Shown piece by piece: positions 1-8,527 of a stretch of 64,000 nt of DNA. A program made the position numbers and the translations under genes. Every line of letters starts with the position of its first letter. Positions within the stretch are counted from its first letter, which is position 1. The notes beneath the pieces were generated by a model that worked only from the letters and a program-made list of their open reading frames with translations, was not told where the DNA came from and made no database searches. Origin of the DNA: CAVSJO01 sp963728445 (lineage in GTDB: Bacteria > Gemmatimonadota > Gemmatimonadetes > Longimicrobiales > RSA9). The stretch covers positions 1,550,001 through 1,614,000 of the forward strand of contig CAVSJO010000006.1 of the NCBI GenBank assembly GCA_963728445.1, given 5' to 3'.

Positions 1-74
1 GCGCCTGCGACCCTCGATCTTGAAGCGGTGCCGGACCGGCCGGCGAAACGGGGGCGCGACGGGAGGAGCCGCAG

Positions 75-545
75 GTGGCGCGAGCCAGGGATCGGGCGTT
101 CTGGGTCGAGGTCGTGGTGGGTCTCGCACCCGCCACATTTCTCATCGCCCCCCGTCTGCTTCGCTGGACGGCTCTCTTCGCTTTCGGCGTCCGCGTCCGG
201 GTCCTCGAGGCCGCGGCCTCCCCGAACCCGTTCGCGTTCCCGCCCGCCCTCCTGCGCAGTGCGTACTTCCTCTCGTGGGCCATCACGGCCCTCGTCGGCA
301 TCCTCGCGCTGTGGCCGGCGGTGCTCATGCGTCCGGACAGGCTTCGCTCGGGACGGCTCCTCCGCTGGCTCGTGCTCGCGGGCCTGACCGGCGGTCTGTT
401 CGCGGCCGGCCAGTACCTGGTGACGCCGCTCGCCGGGCTGGACCCGGGACGCTCGCCCCTCGTCGGAGTCGTGCTCGCCGGGCCCGTGGCCGTGTCCGTC
501 GTCGCCGCCTGGCGCCTTCTGCGTGCGCGCTCCACCAGGGGATGA
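75..545 (+). CDS. small integral membrane protein, unknown function
   Basis: A 156-residue protein that I do not recognise. The GTG start is chosen because a purine-rich ribosome site (GGGAGGAG, 61-68) lies just ahead of it. Hydrophobic stretches near residues 11-27, 60-85, 97-119 and 127-148 suggest three or four membrane segments joined by short Arg-rich loops, the usual inside-positive pattern. No catalytic motif is visible. The next gene follows after about 85 nt, so the two need not be co-transcribed. The first 74 nt of the window hold no gene I can support. Coding status is likely from composition and the ribosome site; function is unknown. Confidence 0.6.
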   Translation: MARARDRAFWVEVVVGLAPATFLIAPRLLRWTALFAFGVRVRVLEAAASPNPFAFPPALLRSAYFLSWAITALVGILALWPAVLMRPDRLRSGRLLRWLVLAGLTGGLFAAGQYLVTPLAGLDPGRSPLVGVVLAGPVAVSVVAAWRLLRARSTRG

Positions 546-629
546 CCGCTGTGCCGCTGCGATCGTCCCGTCGGCCGCCACCGACCTTCTCTCTTGGATT
601 GACGGGGCGGCCGGCCGATATTGGGCGGC

Positions 630-1217
630 ATGCTGCCCCCGGTCTCGACGCCGGCCATCACGCGGCCTCTGCTCGCGACGTCGCGTCTCGTCCTGCGTCC
701 GTTCCGTCCCGCGGACGCGGCGGTCGTCGTGCATCTCGCGGGTGATCGGGACGTCGCCGCGGGCACGCTCACGATCCCTCACCCGTATCCGCAGGAGCAC
801 GCGGCGCGCTGGATCTCCACACACCCTCGACTGGCCGAAGAGGGTCTCGAGCTCGTGCTCGCCGTGACCCGGGGCGAGGACGAGGCCCTCGTCGGGGCCG
901 TCGGGCTCGTCCTCGCTCCCCAGCACCGTCGAGCCGAGCTCGGCTACTGGATCGGCCGCCCGTACTGGGGCAGCGGCTACGCGACGGAGGCCGCCCGCGC
1001 TCTCCTCCTGCACGGGTTCGACGTACTCGAGCTCAACCGCATCCAGGCGTGTCACTTCGTGCGGAATCCCGCGTCCGGTGCGGTGATGCGCAAGATCGGA
1101 ATGCGCTACGAGGGCACGCTGCGGCAGCACGTGGTGAAGTGGGACGTCCCGGAGGATCTGGCCATGTACTCCGTGCTTCGTGAGGAGCGCGGACGGATCG
1201 AGGCGAACACCCGATGA
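630..1217 (+). CDS. GNAT-family N-acetyltransferase (RimJ/RimL type)
   Basis: About 195 residues, the usual size for a single GNAT domain that moves an acetyl group from acetyl-CoA to an amine. The RimJ/RimL layout is clear: an N-terminal TSRLVLRPFRPAD strand, a central ELGYWIGRPYWGSGYATEA segment that forms the acetyl-CoA pyrophosphate loop, and a C-terminal NPASGAVMRKIGMRYEG helix-strand. Members acetylate ribosomal protein N-termini, aminoglycosides or small amines; the substrate cannot be told from sequence. ATG at 630 is preferred; an in-frame TTG at 621 is the alternative. The stop overlaps the start of the downstream protease by 4 nt, implying translational coupling. Confidence 0.85.
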   Translation: MLPPVSTPAITRPLLATSRLVLRPFRPADAAVVVHLAGDRDVAAGTLTIPHPYPQEHAARWISTHPRLAEEGLELVLAVTRGEDEALVGAVGLVLAPQHRRAELGYWIGRPYWGSGYATEAARALLLHGFDVLELNRIQACHFVRNPASGAVMRKIGMRYEGTLRQHVVKWDVPEDLAMYSVLREERGRIEANTR

Positions 1218-2554
1218 CGCTGGTAACCCTTGCTCAGACCGCGGCCGCGGCCGCAGCCGACTCCATCGCCGCGGACACGGCCCGCGTCCTCGTTCCTGCG
1301 GCCAGCGAGAAGGCCATCCGCTACTTCGAGGAGGGCAACGCCCTGTGGGTCGCGGGCGTCCTCTGGTCGCTGGCCGTGCCGGCGTTCTTCCTCTTCACGG
1401 GGCTCTCCGCGCGGCTCCGGGACGTGGGCTGGCGCGTGGGGCGGAAATGGTTCTTCGCGGCGGCTGTCTATTTCATCCTCTACCAGGTCTTCACCGGCAT
1501 TCTGGATCTCCCTCTCGCGTGGGTCGGATTCCTGCGCGAGCACTCCTTTGGCCTGTCCGACCAGACCGTCGCGAAATGGGCCCGGGACGCGGCGATCTCG
1601 ACGGGCCTCTCCGCGTTCCTCGCCGCCCTGTTCCTCTGGATCCCGTTCCGGCTCTTCCGGGCGAGCCCCCGGCGCTGGTGGCTCTGGACGACCCTCGCGG
1701 CTCTGCCGCTCATCGTCCTGGGGAATCTGGTCTTCCCCATCTGGGTCTCGCCGCTGTTCAACCATTTCGGGCCGATGCACGACACGGCGCTGGAGCAGCG
1801 CATCATCGCCCTTGCGCACCGGGCCGGAATCGACGGCGCACAGGTCTACGAGGTGGCGAAGAGCGTCGACACCAACACGGTGAACGCCTACGTCGCCGGC
1901 ATCGGCGGCACGAAGCGCATCGTGATCTGGGACACACTGCTGCGGCGCCTGAACGACCGGCAGACGCTGGCCGTGGTTGCCCACGAGATGGGCCACTACG
2001 TCCTGGGGCATGTGTGGATGGGCATGATCGCCAGCGCGCTCGGCCTGCTGGTCGGCCTCTGGCTCATCCACGTCCTCTCCGGGCCGATCCTCACACGCTT
2101 CAGCCGGCGCTTCGACTTCGACCGGCTGAGCGACTTCGCCGCGCTGCCGCTGCTCATCCTGCTCGGCAATCTGCTCGGCCTCGTGGGCGCGCCGGCGGCC
2201 CTGGCGTTCACACGGCACCTCGAGCACGAGGCCGACCGCTTCGCCCTCGAGCTGACCCACGACAACCACGCCCTGGCCACTGCCTTCGCCGAGCTCCAGG
2301 AACAGAACCTCGCCATGCCGCGGCCCGGGCGGCTCTACGTTCTCTTCCGCGCGTCCCACCCGCCCCTCGGCAGCCGCATCGACTTCGCCAACACGTACCG
2401 CCCCTGGGAGGCCGGAGAGCCCGGGCGCTACGGGGACCGCTTCCTGCCCCCGTCCGGGGACGCCTTGCCCGGAGTCGCGGCGCCCGGTACGACGTTGCCG
2501 CGTGACACGGCGCCGCGTGATACAGCCGCCGGGGACGAGCCCCCGGGCCGCTGA
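1214..2554 (+). CDS. Ste24-type M48 family zinc metalloprotease
   Basis: 446 residues. Zinc-dependent membrane endopeptidase of the CAAX prenyl protease 1 (Ste24) type. The zinc site is plain: HEMGH near residue 257, with a third ligand glutamate in EHEADRF near residue 336. Several hydrophobic segments precede the motif, one following it, as in Ste24. Bacteria lack prenylated CAAX proteins, so relatives are thought to act in membrane-protein quality control. A Pro/Thr/Asp-rich tail built from short imperfect repeats (RDTAPRDTA) ends the protein and is probably disordered. The start codon overlaps the GNAT gene's stop (ATGA). A second M48 protease, htpX, lies at 20.7 kb. Confidence 0.88.
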   Translation: MTLVTLAQTAAAAAADSIAADTARVLVPAASEKAIRYFEEGNALWVAGVLWSLAVPAFFLFTGLSARLRDVGWRVGRKWFFAAAVYFILYQVFTGILDLPLAWVGFLREHSFGLSDQTVAKWARDAAISTGLSAFLAALFLWIPFRLFRASPRRWWLWTTLAALPLIVLGNLVFPIWVSPLFNHFGPMHDTALEQRIIALAHRAGIDGAQVYEVAKSVDTNTVNAYVAGIGGTKRIVIWDTLLRRLNDRQTLAVVAHEMGHYVLGHVWMGMIASALGLLVGLWLIHVLSGPILTRFSRRFDFDRLSDFAALPLLILLGNLLGLVGAPAALAFTRHLEHEADRFALELTHDNHALATAFAELQEQNLAMPRPGRLYVLFRASHPPLGSRIDFANTYRPWEAGEPGRYGDRFLPPSGDALPGVAAPGTTLPRDTAPRDTAAGDEPPGR

Positions 2555-2604
2555 GCTGCCCTACCGCCCGGAGGGATAGGTCTCCGCCGCCAGGATGCGC
2601 GCAT

Positions 2605-2632
2605 TTGCCCGCGGCCCCGCCTTCGCTATTTT
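2605..2632 (+). promoter_or_regulatory. candidate sigma70-type promoter for ruvB
   Basis: TTGCCC at 2605-2610 and TATTTT at 2627-2632 are separated by 16 nt, in the 147-nt gap ahead of ruvB. It is the only AT-rich patch in that gap. The leader would be about 60 nt. I see no LexA-type palindrome here. Confidence 0.4.
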
Positions 2633-2701
2633 TCACGAGGTCCGTCGGATGCGTCCGGCGGTCGTGTTTTCCGGAGTCCCCCCCGTGCGCAGGCAGGCGT
2701 C

Positions 2702-3742
2702 GTGAGATCGGAGGTCACCACCCCCGAGGTGCTGAGCGAGGAGAGCGTGGTCGAGCTCTCCCTCCGGCCCCAGCGCCTCGCCGAGTTCATCGGCCAGGGG
2801 AAGGTGAAGGAGGCGCTCAAGATCGCCATCGAGGCGGCACTCGCCCGGGGCGAGCCCCTCGACCACACGCTCTTCCACGGCCCCCCCGGTCTCGGCAAGA
2901 CGACCCTCGCCATGCTCATGGCGCGGGAGCTGAACGTGAACATCAAGACGACGTCCGGACCCGTTCTGGAGAAGCCCGGCGACCTCGTCGCGATCCTCAC
3001 CAACCTCCGCGAAGGCGACCTCCTCTTCATCGACGAGATCCATCGCCTGCGCCCGGTGATCGAGGAGTTCCTCTATCCGGCGATGGAAGACTACCGCATC
3101 GACATCCGGCTCGCGGAGGGCCCGAAGGCGCAGACCGTGACCGTCCCGGTGGAGCGCTTCACGCTGGTCGGGGCGACGACCCGATTCGGCCTCCTGACGC
3201 CCCCCATGCGTGCCCGGTTCGGCATCGTCCAGCGGCTGAACTACTACGCAACGGACGACCTGGTGGAGATCGTCCGCCGGAGCGCCGAGATCCTCTCGGT
3301 GGGGTGCACGGCCGACGGCGCCCTCGAGGTCGCGCGGCGGGCCCGTGGAACGCCCCGCGTCGCGAATCGTCTGCTGCGCCGCGTCCGGGACTTCGCGGAA
3401 GTGCGGGCGAACGGAAGCATCGACAAGACGGTCGCCGACGACGCCCTCGCCATGCTCGACGTCGACCAGTACGGGCTCGACGAGATGGACGGGCGCGTGG
3501 TGAAGACCATCATCGAGCACTTCGACGGCGGCCCCGTCGGCCTGAACACCCTCGCGGTGGCGGTGGGTGAGGACGCCGGCACGCTGGAGGAGGTCTACGA
3601 GCCCTTCCTCATCCAGAACGGCTTCCTCATGCGCACCCCCCGTGGCCGCGTTGCGACCGGGAAGGCCTACCGTCACTTCGGGTTCTCGCTGCCAGCCGAC
3701 CGGGACGGAAACGGTCAGGCGACGCTCTTCGGGACGGACTGA
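2702..3742 (+). CDS. ruvB: Holliday junction branch migration helicase RuvB
   Basis: 346 residues, full length for RuvB, the AAA+ motor that forms hexameric rings on DNA with RuvA and drives Holliday-junction branch migration during recombinational repair. Seen: the N-terminal LRPQRLAEFIGQ signature, Walker A GPPGLGKT near residue 60, Walker B LLFIDEIHRL near 110, sensor 1 GATTRFG followed by the MRARFG arginine-finger region, and the C-terminal winged-helix domain with RTPRGRVAT. The start is a GTG. ruvA and ruvC are not in this window, so the ruv genes are split here. A small unknown gene begins directly after the stop. Confidence 0.97.
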   Translation: MRSEVTTPEVLSEESVVELSLRPQRLAEFIGQGKVKEALKIAIEAALARGEPLDHTLFHGPPGLGKTTLAMLMARELNVNIKTTSGPVLEKPGDLVAILTNLREGDLLFIDEIHRLRPVIEEFLYPAMEDYRIDIRLAEGPKAQTVTVPVERFTLVGATTRFGLLTPPMRARFGIVQRLNYYATDDLVEIVRRSAEILSVGCTADGALEVARRARGTPRVANRLLRRVRDFAEVRANGSIDKTVADDALAMLDVDQYGLDEMDGRVVKTIIEHFDGGPVGLNTLAVAVGEDAGTLEEVYEPFLIQNGFLMRTPRGRVATGKAYRHFGFSLPADRDGNGQATLFGTD

Positions 3743-3743
3743 A

Positions 3744-4154
3744 ATGGACGTCGCCGCCCTCACGCTGTCCGATCGCCGCCTGCTCGCGGCTCGTCGGACC
3801 GAGCACGCCAACTCGCACCGCCGGCTCACGGCAGCGCTGCGCGAAGCCGGCGCCGAAAGGGCGCTCGAGCGAGCCCGAGCGCTACGGGCGCTGGAACGCC
3901 GCTTCCAGGTGGACCTCGGCTCTCTCTGCTGGCGCCTGGATCGGGTCGAGCGTGGCAACGCGCACCCCATCGAGCGGGCGCTCGTGCGCTACATCACGGA
4001 GTGGCGCGAGCCGGTGACGGATGGAGAGCACCGCCCGGACCGGAGCGCTCCCGGGCATGACGACGGCCCCGTCCTCTGGGTGCTCCTCGACAGGCTCCGG
4101 GAAGTGAGGGAGTTCATCGAGGAAGGCTCCATGGCACAGGAGCGGGAAGGCTGA
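3744..4154 (+). CDS. small Arg/Glu-rich hypothetical protein
   Basis: 136 residues, not recognised. The ATG lies 2 nt past the ruvB stop, so it is probably translated with ruvB; a longer upstream reading in the same frame would only retrace ruvB out of frame and is rejected. The sequence is strongly charged and helical (RRLTAALREAGAERALER and following), with possible coiled-coil character around residues 10-55, and no signal peptide or membrane segment. It ends in a Glu/Met-rich helix. No domain is evident; a ruvB-linked cytoplasmic role is only a guess from position. Confidence 0.55.
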   Translation: MDVAALTLSDRRLLAARRTEHANSHRRLTAALREAGAERALERARALRALERRFQVDLGSLCWRLDRVERGNAHPIERALVRYITEWREPVTDGEHRPDRSAPGHDDGPVLWVLLDRLREVREFIEEGSMAQEREG

Positions 4155-4227
4155 CGGTCCAGCCCCGCCTGCCGTGCCCTGCACGCGTGGGGGGCCGCCC
4201 GCGGTTCACCCGTTCCTGCCGAATTCG

Positions 4228-4256
4228 TTGACACCGGGCGGCCGGCGGCGTACCTA
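4228..4256 (+). promoter_or_regulatory. sigma70-type promoter of the TPR kinase gene
   Basis: A perfect TTGACA (4228-4233) is followed after exactly 17 nt by TACCTA (4251-4256). Transcription would start near 4263, giving a leader of about 60 nt that carries the GGGAGGA ribosome site at 4314-4320. It is one of the clearest promoters in the window. Confidence 0.65.
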
Positions 4257-4324
4257 GGAGAGGCCCGGGCCCCGCCGGGTCACCGCCCGTCGAGCCGCCC
4301 GCCCCTCTGGCGCGGGAGGACCCC

Positions 4325-6619
4325 ATTCCTGAGTCCGAAGAGCCCCGGCAGCCTTCCGGCACGCCGGACCCGACGCCTTCCGCCTCCGAACGTCCGGAGA
4401 GGATCGGACCCTACCGTATTCTCGATACGCTCGGCGAGGGCGGCATGGGCGTCGTCTACCTGGCCGAGCAGGTCGAGCCCGTGCGCCGCCGCGTGGCCCT
4501 CAAGATCATCAAGCTGGGCATGGATTCGAAGCAGGTGATCGCCCGCTTCGAGTCCGAGCGTCAGGCCCTCGCCGTGATGGACCATCCCAGCATCGCCCGA
4601 ATCTATGGGGGCGGCGTCACGGAGCGCGGCCGGCCCTACTTCGCCATGGAACTGGTCCAGGGCACGCCGATCACGGCATACGCCGACACCCACCGCCTGG
4701 ACGTGGAGCAGCGGATCCGGCTCGTCATCGACGTGTGCCACGCCGTCCAGCACGCGCACCACAAGGGCGTCATCCACCGCGACCTGAAGCCGTCGAACGT
4801 GCTGGTCACGATCCGGGAGAATCAGCCCATCGTGAAGGTCATCGACTTCGGGATCGCGAAGGCCATGGGCCAGGAGCTGACGGAGCGTACCCTCGTCACC
4901 CGCCTCGGCCAGATGATCGGCACCCCGGAGTACATGAGCCCCGAGCAGGCGGAGATGTCAGGTCTCGACGTGGACACGCGTACCGACATCTATGCCATCG
5001 GCATCATGCTGTACGAGCTGCTCGTCGGGGCCCTCCCCTTCGACTTCACGGCGGAGGCGGGAAACACGGTTCCCCACGCCCTGCGGGAACGCCCCACGCC
5101 GAAGCCGAGCACGCGCTATACGACGCTCGGTCCCGCCCGGGAAGTCGTCGCGCAGATGCGGGACACCACCCCGGGCGGCCTCAGCCGCGAGCTGAAGGGT
5201 GACCTCGACTGGATCGTGCTCCGCGCGGTGGACAAGGACCGCACGCGTCGATACGAGACGGCGAACGGATTCGCCCTCGATCTCGAGCGGCACCTGTCCG
5301 GCCATCCGGTTCTGGCGCGTCCGCCCAGCGCCGGATACCGCCTCGGCAAGTTCATCCGCCGCCATCGGGCGGGCGCGGCGGCGGCGGCAGTCGCGGTGGT
5401 CGCGGTTCTGGCGGGCGGCGCCGCGGCGACCGTGGGCTTCGTGCGGGCAAGGGCGGCGCAGGCGGAAGCGGAGACGGAAGCGGCGACCACGAAACAGGTC
5501 TCCGACTTCCTGGTGAACCTCTTTGCCGTCAACGATCCGGGCGAGGCCCGGGGCAACACGATCACCGCACGGGAGATCCTGGATCGCGGCGCAGATAGCG
5601 TGAAGTCCGCGCTCGCGGGTCAGCCCGCGGTGCAGGCGCGGCTGATGCGCACGATCGGCGAGGTGTACAGCGAGCTCGGCCTGTACGCGCAGGCGGAGCC
5701 GCTCCTGCGGGCCGCCGTCGACCGGGACCGGGAAACCGGAGACGACCGGGAGCTGGCCCGCAGCCTCGAGGTCCTGGGCACGCTGTACCGGCTTCAGGCC
5801 CGCTACCCGGATGCGGATTCGGCGCTTCAGCGTGCCGTAGCCATCGAGCGAACCGTCGACCCTCCCGATGCCGAGGTGGCCCGAACGATCGGGTCTCTCG
5901 GTGCGGTCTACATGGAGCAGGGCCGATACGACGCGGCGAAGCCGCTGCTCCAGGAGACGGCGGACCTGTACCGGAGGCTGAAAGGCTCCGACAGCCCCGA
6001 GCTGGCCACGGCGGTCGGCAATCTGGGGGCGCTCGAGTGGTATCGGCAGGACATCGCGGCGGCCGAGCGATACTTCGGGGAGGCGTACGAGATCCATCAG
6101 CGCACGACGTCCCCGAACGAGCTGCCGATCGCCCGGGATCTGAACAACCTTGGCGCGGTCTACTACGCGGAGAAGCGGTATGGCGACGCCGCGCGCGCCT
6201 ACCAGCGGGCGAGCCAGATCTTCGGGGAGGTCCTCGGCCCGGACCACCCGAACGTCGCCTCACTCGTGAACAACATCGGGGAGGTGTTTGCGGCGGAAGG
6301 CAAATACGACACCGCGGAGACGTACTTCAAGCGAGCCCTCGCGATGAAGGAGAAGACGGTTTCTCCCACTCACCCCTCCCTCGCCGAGACCCTGTTCGGA
6401 CTGGCCAACGTCTACCGGGACGAGGGTCGCGATGCCGAAGCCGAGCCACTCTACCTTCGATCCATCTCATTGATCGAACGTGCCCGCGGCCGGGACGACC
6501 CCGGCCTGGCGGAAAAGCTGGACAGCTACGGCAAGCTGCTGGAATCGTCCGGCCGGGCCGACAGCGCGGCCGCAGTCCGCGGCCGCGCCGCAGCCATCCG
6601 GGCGCAGGAGCAGAAGTGA
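4325..6619 (+). CDS. Ser/Thr protein kinase with TPR sensor domain
   Basis: About 764 residues. Membrane-anchored Hanks-type kinase: glycine-rich loop LGEGGMG (36-42), catalytic lysine in VALKIIK, catalytic loop HRDLKPSN, DFG in IDFGIAK and a STPEYMSPEQ-like activation segment. A single transmembrane stretch of Ala/Val near residues 345-370 follows, then an outward region of at least six tetratricopeptide repeats (about 430-750). This kinase class is common in Acidobacteria, Planctomycetes and Gemmatimonadota; targets are unknown. No in-frame ATG, GTG or TTG exists between the upstream in-frame stop (4229) and the glycine loop. The likely start is ATT at 4325, behind GGGAGGA. The first ATG, at 4445, would delete part of the ATP-binding loop. 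Confidence 0.85.
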   Translation: MPESEEPRQPSGTPDPTPSASERPERIGPYRILDTLGEGGMGVVYLAEQVEPVRRRVALKIIKLGMDSKQVIARFESERQALAVMDHPSIARIYGGGVTERGRPYFAMELVQGTPITAYADTHRLDVEQRIRLVIDVCHAVQHAHHKGVIHRDLKPSNVLVTIRENQPIVKVIDFGIAKAMGQELTERTLVTRLGQMIGTPEYMSPEQAEMSGLDVDTRTDIYAIGIMLYELLVGALPFDFTAEAGNTVPHALRERPTPKPSTRYTTLGPAREVVAQMRDTTPGGLSRELKGDLDWIVLRAVDKDRTRRYETANGFALDLERHLSGHPVLARPPSAGYRLGKFIRRHRAGAAAAAVAVVAVLAGGAAATVGFVRARAAQAEAETEAATTKQVSDFLVNLFAVNDPGEARGNTITAREILDRGADSVKSALAGQPAVQARLMRTIGEVYSELGLYAQAEPLLRAAVDRDRETGDDRELARSLEVLGTLYRLQARYPDADSALQRAVAIERTVDPPDAEVARTIGSLGAVYMEQGRYDAAKPLLQETADLYRRLKGSDSPELATAVGNLGALEWYRQDIAAAERYFGEAYEIHQRTTSPNELPIARDLNNLGAVYYAEKRYGDAARAYQRASQIFGEVLGPDHPNVASLVNNIGEVFAAEGKYDTAETYFKRALAMKEKTVSPTHPSLAETLFGLANVYRDEGRDAEAEPLYLRSISLIERARGRDDPGLAEKLDSYGKLLESSGRADSAAAVRGRAAAIRAQEQK

Positions 6620-6636
6620 ACCGACACCCGCAGCGA

Positions 6637-7059
6637 TTACCTGTTGCCTTCGCGGCCGATGATGATGATGGGATCGACAGTCACCACGCGTCCGTCCCCG
6701 CAGACGAGCCTCACCGTGTACGGGTACCTACCTTCAGGCGAAGTAACGGCCCCGGAGTTCGCGGAATCGTCTACGCTTACCTGTGGGCGGTTGGCGAAGG
6801 GCCACGTGCCGTTCGGCGACGTGGGTTGCACGCTCATCGATTCCAGCTTGCCCTTTAGGATCCAGCGGGCGGTCCACGAAGAGTCGACCGTCACTTCGTA
6901 GGGCTTGATGGAGACGTCCACCTGCGGATTGTTCTTCCGGCAGTTTGCGTGGATCTGGATGCGGTTGACCTTGTTGGCGGTATCCCGGGCGGGGCCTCCG
7001 CTCGCGCAGCCCACGAACAGGAGCACCGCTGCCACCGCGATTGCTTGCGCTCGGAACAT
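6637..7059 (-). CDS. small lipoprotein, unknown function
   Basis: 140 residues from an ATG with a strong GGAGGTG ribosome site. The N-terminus is a lipoprotein signal (VAAVLLFVGCASGG), with Cys21 as the lipidated residue. The mature part has no domain I recognise; a single further Cys pair (NCRKN and LVCGDG) could form a disulphide outside the cytoplasm. It ends in a hydrophobic DPIIIIG strand. The gene lies convergent with the TPR kinase (17 nt between stops) and divergent from the second kinase (65 nt), so its promoter must lie in that short gap. Possibly a surface partner of either kinase; no direct evidence. Confidence 0.7.
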   Translation of the reverse strand: MFRAQAIAVAAVLLFVGCASGGPARDTANKVNRIQIHANCRKNNPQVDVSIKPYEVTVDSSWTARWILKGKLESMSVQPTSPNGTWPFANRPQVSVDDSANSGAVTSPEGRYPYTVRLVCGDGRVVTVDPIIIIGREGNR

Positions 7060-7124
7060 GGTCCACCTCCGGGGAAAGGGGTGCTCGAATATGGGACGGT
7101 CTTTCGGCGTGCTACAAGGAATGC

Positions 7125-8432
7125 ATGGATGACCGATCATCGTTGAGCGCCTCGGCGGAGACACTGTCCGCCGCACTCGCACCCGCGTACGAGATCATCC
7201 GGCCGCTCGGTGCCGGCAGCATGGGGAGCGTCCACCTCGCCCGGGACCCGGCGCTGCGCCGCCTCGTTGCCATCAAGGTGCCGCTGCCGGAGCTGGCCCG
7301 GGACGCGACGGTCCGGCAGCGCTTCGAGCGGGAGGCACGGGCGGCCGCGCGCATCACGCACCCGAACGCCGTCGGCATCCACGCCATCGCGCGTCTGCCG
7401 GACGGAACGCCGTACATCGTCATGGAATACGTGGACGGGCGCACGCTGGCGCAGACGCTGGAGGCGGAGGGCGCGCTGCCCCTGCCCCTCGCCGTCGACA
7501 TCCTCTACCAGGTCGCGGTCGCCCTCGAGGCCGCCCACCGGCACGGCGTGATCCACCGGGACGTGCGGCCGGGCAACGTCCTCTGGCAGCCCGACGAGCG
7601 CCGCGCCGTCCTCTCGGACTTCGGCATCGCCGGAATTCTCGAAACCGGAACCGAGACCATCACCCGGCTCACGACGGAGAATCAGCAGCTCGGCGATCCG
7701 GGCCACATGAGCCCGGAGCAGCTCGTCGGAGATCCGGTGACGGAGGCTGCGGACGTCTACAGCTTTGGCGTCCTCGTCTTCGAGGTCCTCACGCTGCAGC
7801 GCCCCTTCCGGGCGGAGCGAGCCGCGGACGTCTCCATGGAGCAGCTCCGCCGCCCTCCACGGGACCTGGCCGACGCACTGCCCGGCGTGGATCCGCGCCT
7901 GCGCGATCTCGTCAAGCACTGCCTTGCCCGGGATCCCCGCCTGCGCCCAACCGCCCCGTCCGTCGTCCGCACGCTGGCTCGCGTTCGGGCCGATCACTCG
8001 GGCGCGGCCGCCGCGGCAGGCGACTCCCATTCTCCGCAGGGGCGAACGGGCACGCCCAATCCCTTCGCTGACGCCGTGGAGGGGCTGCCGGCGCTCTCCA
8101 CGTTCATTTCCGAGCTGAGACGGCGGCGCGTCTTCAACGTAGCCATCGTCTACGTCGCGGCCGCCGGCTTCCTCCTCCAGCTCGCCCAGGCGGTCCTGCC
8201 GGTGCTGCCGCTGCCCGGCTGGGTGTACACCGTCCTCGTTGCGCTGGCCCTGTCCGGCTTCCCGGTGGTCCTCGTCCTCGCCTGGGTGTACGACGTCACG
8301 ACGACCGGCATCCGCCGGACGGAATCCGCACCGGCCTCCCACTCGACCCAGTTCCGCCTCCTCCAGGCCGCCGCCCTGGCCTTCACGCTGGCCCTCGCCG
8401 GACTGCTCGGCTGGTGGATCCTGCGGCAGTGA
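7125..8432 (+). CDS. Ser/Thr protein kinase with C-terminal membrane module
   Basis: 435 residues. Kinase domain covers about residues 20-290: GAGSMG loop, VAIKVPL lysine, a catalytic loop reading HRDVRPGN (Arg in place of the usual Lys), LSDFGIA and a GHMSPEQ activation segment. The C-terminal 110 residues hold a charged SELRRRRVFNVA lead-in and three hydrophobic segments, a module also seen N-terminal to TPR/cyclase proteins in other bacteria. ATG 7125 is chosen for its AAGGA site 5 nt upstream; the longer reading overlaps the divergent lipoprotein. Lys-to-Arg at the HRDxK position may lower phosphotransfer, so this could be a weak kinase or pseudokinase. Confidence 0.85.
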   Translation: MDDRSSLSASAETLSAALAPAYEIIRPLGAGSMGSVHLARDPALRRLVAIKVPLPELARDATVRQRFEREARAAARITHPNAVGIHAIARLPDGTPYIVMEYVDGRTLAQTLEAEGALPLPLAVDILYQVAVALEAAHRHGVIHRDVRPGNVLWQPDERRAVLSDFGIAGILETGTETITRLTTENQQLGDPGHMSPEQLVGDPVTEAADVYSFGVLVFEVLTLQRPFRAERAADVSMEQLRRPPRDLADALPGVDPRLRDLVKHCLARDPRLRPTAPSVVRTLARVRADHSGAAAAAGDSHSPQGRTGTPNPFADAVEGLPALSTFISELRRRRVFNVAIVYVAAAGFLLQLAQAVLPVLPLPGWVYTVLVALALSGFPVVLVLAWVYDVTTTGIRRTESAPASHSTQFRLLQAAALAFTLALAGLLGWWILRQ

Positions 8433-8527
8433 TCCGGCGCCGGCTCGCGTCCCGAACCCCGAATCGCTAGGATCGGCCCCGGAGCGGGCGGCGCGACGTC
8501 GCCTGCACGGATTGCGGCTGTAGAGGA

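Noticed and set aside
1..21. 3' end of an upstream gene (TGA at 19-21)
   Set aside because: Only six codons are visible, too few to support a gene.
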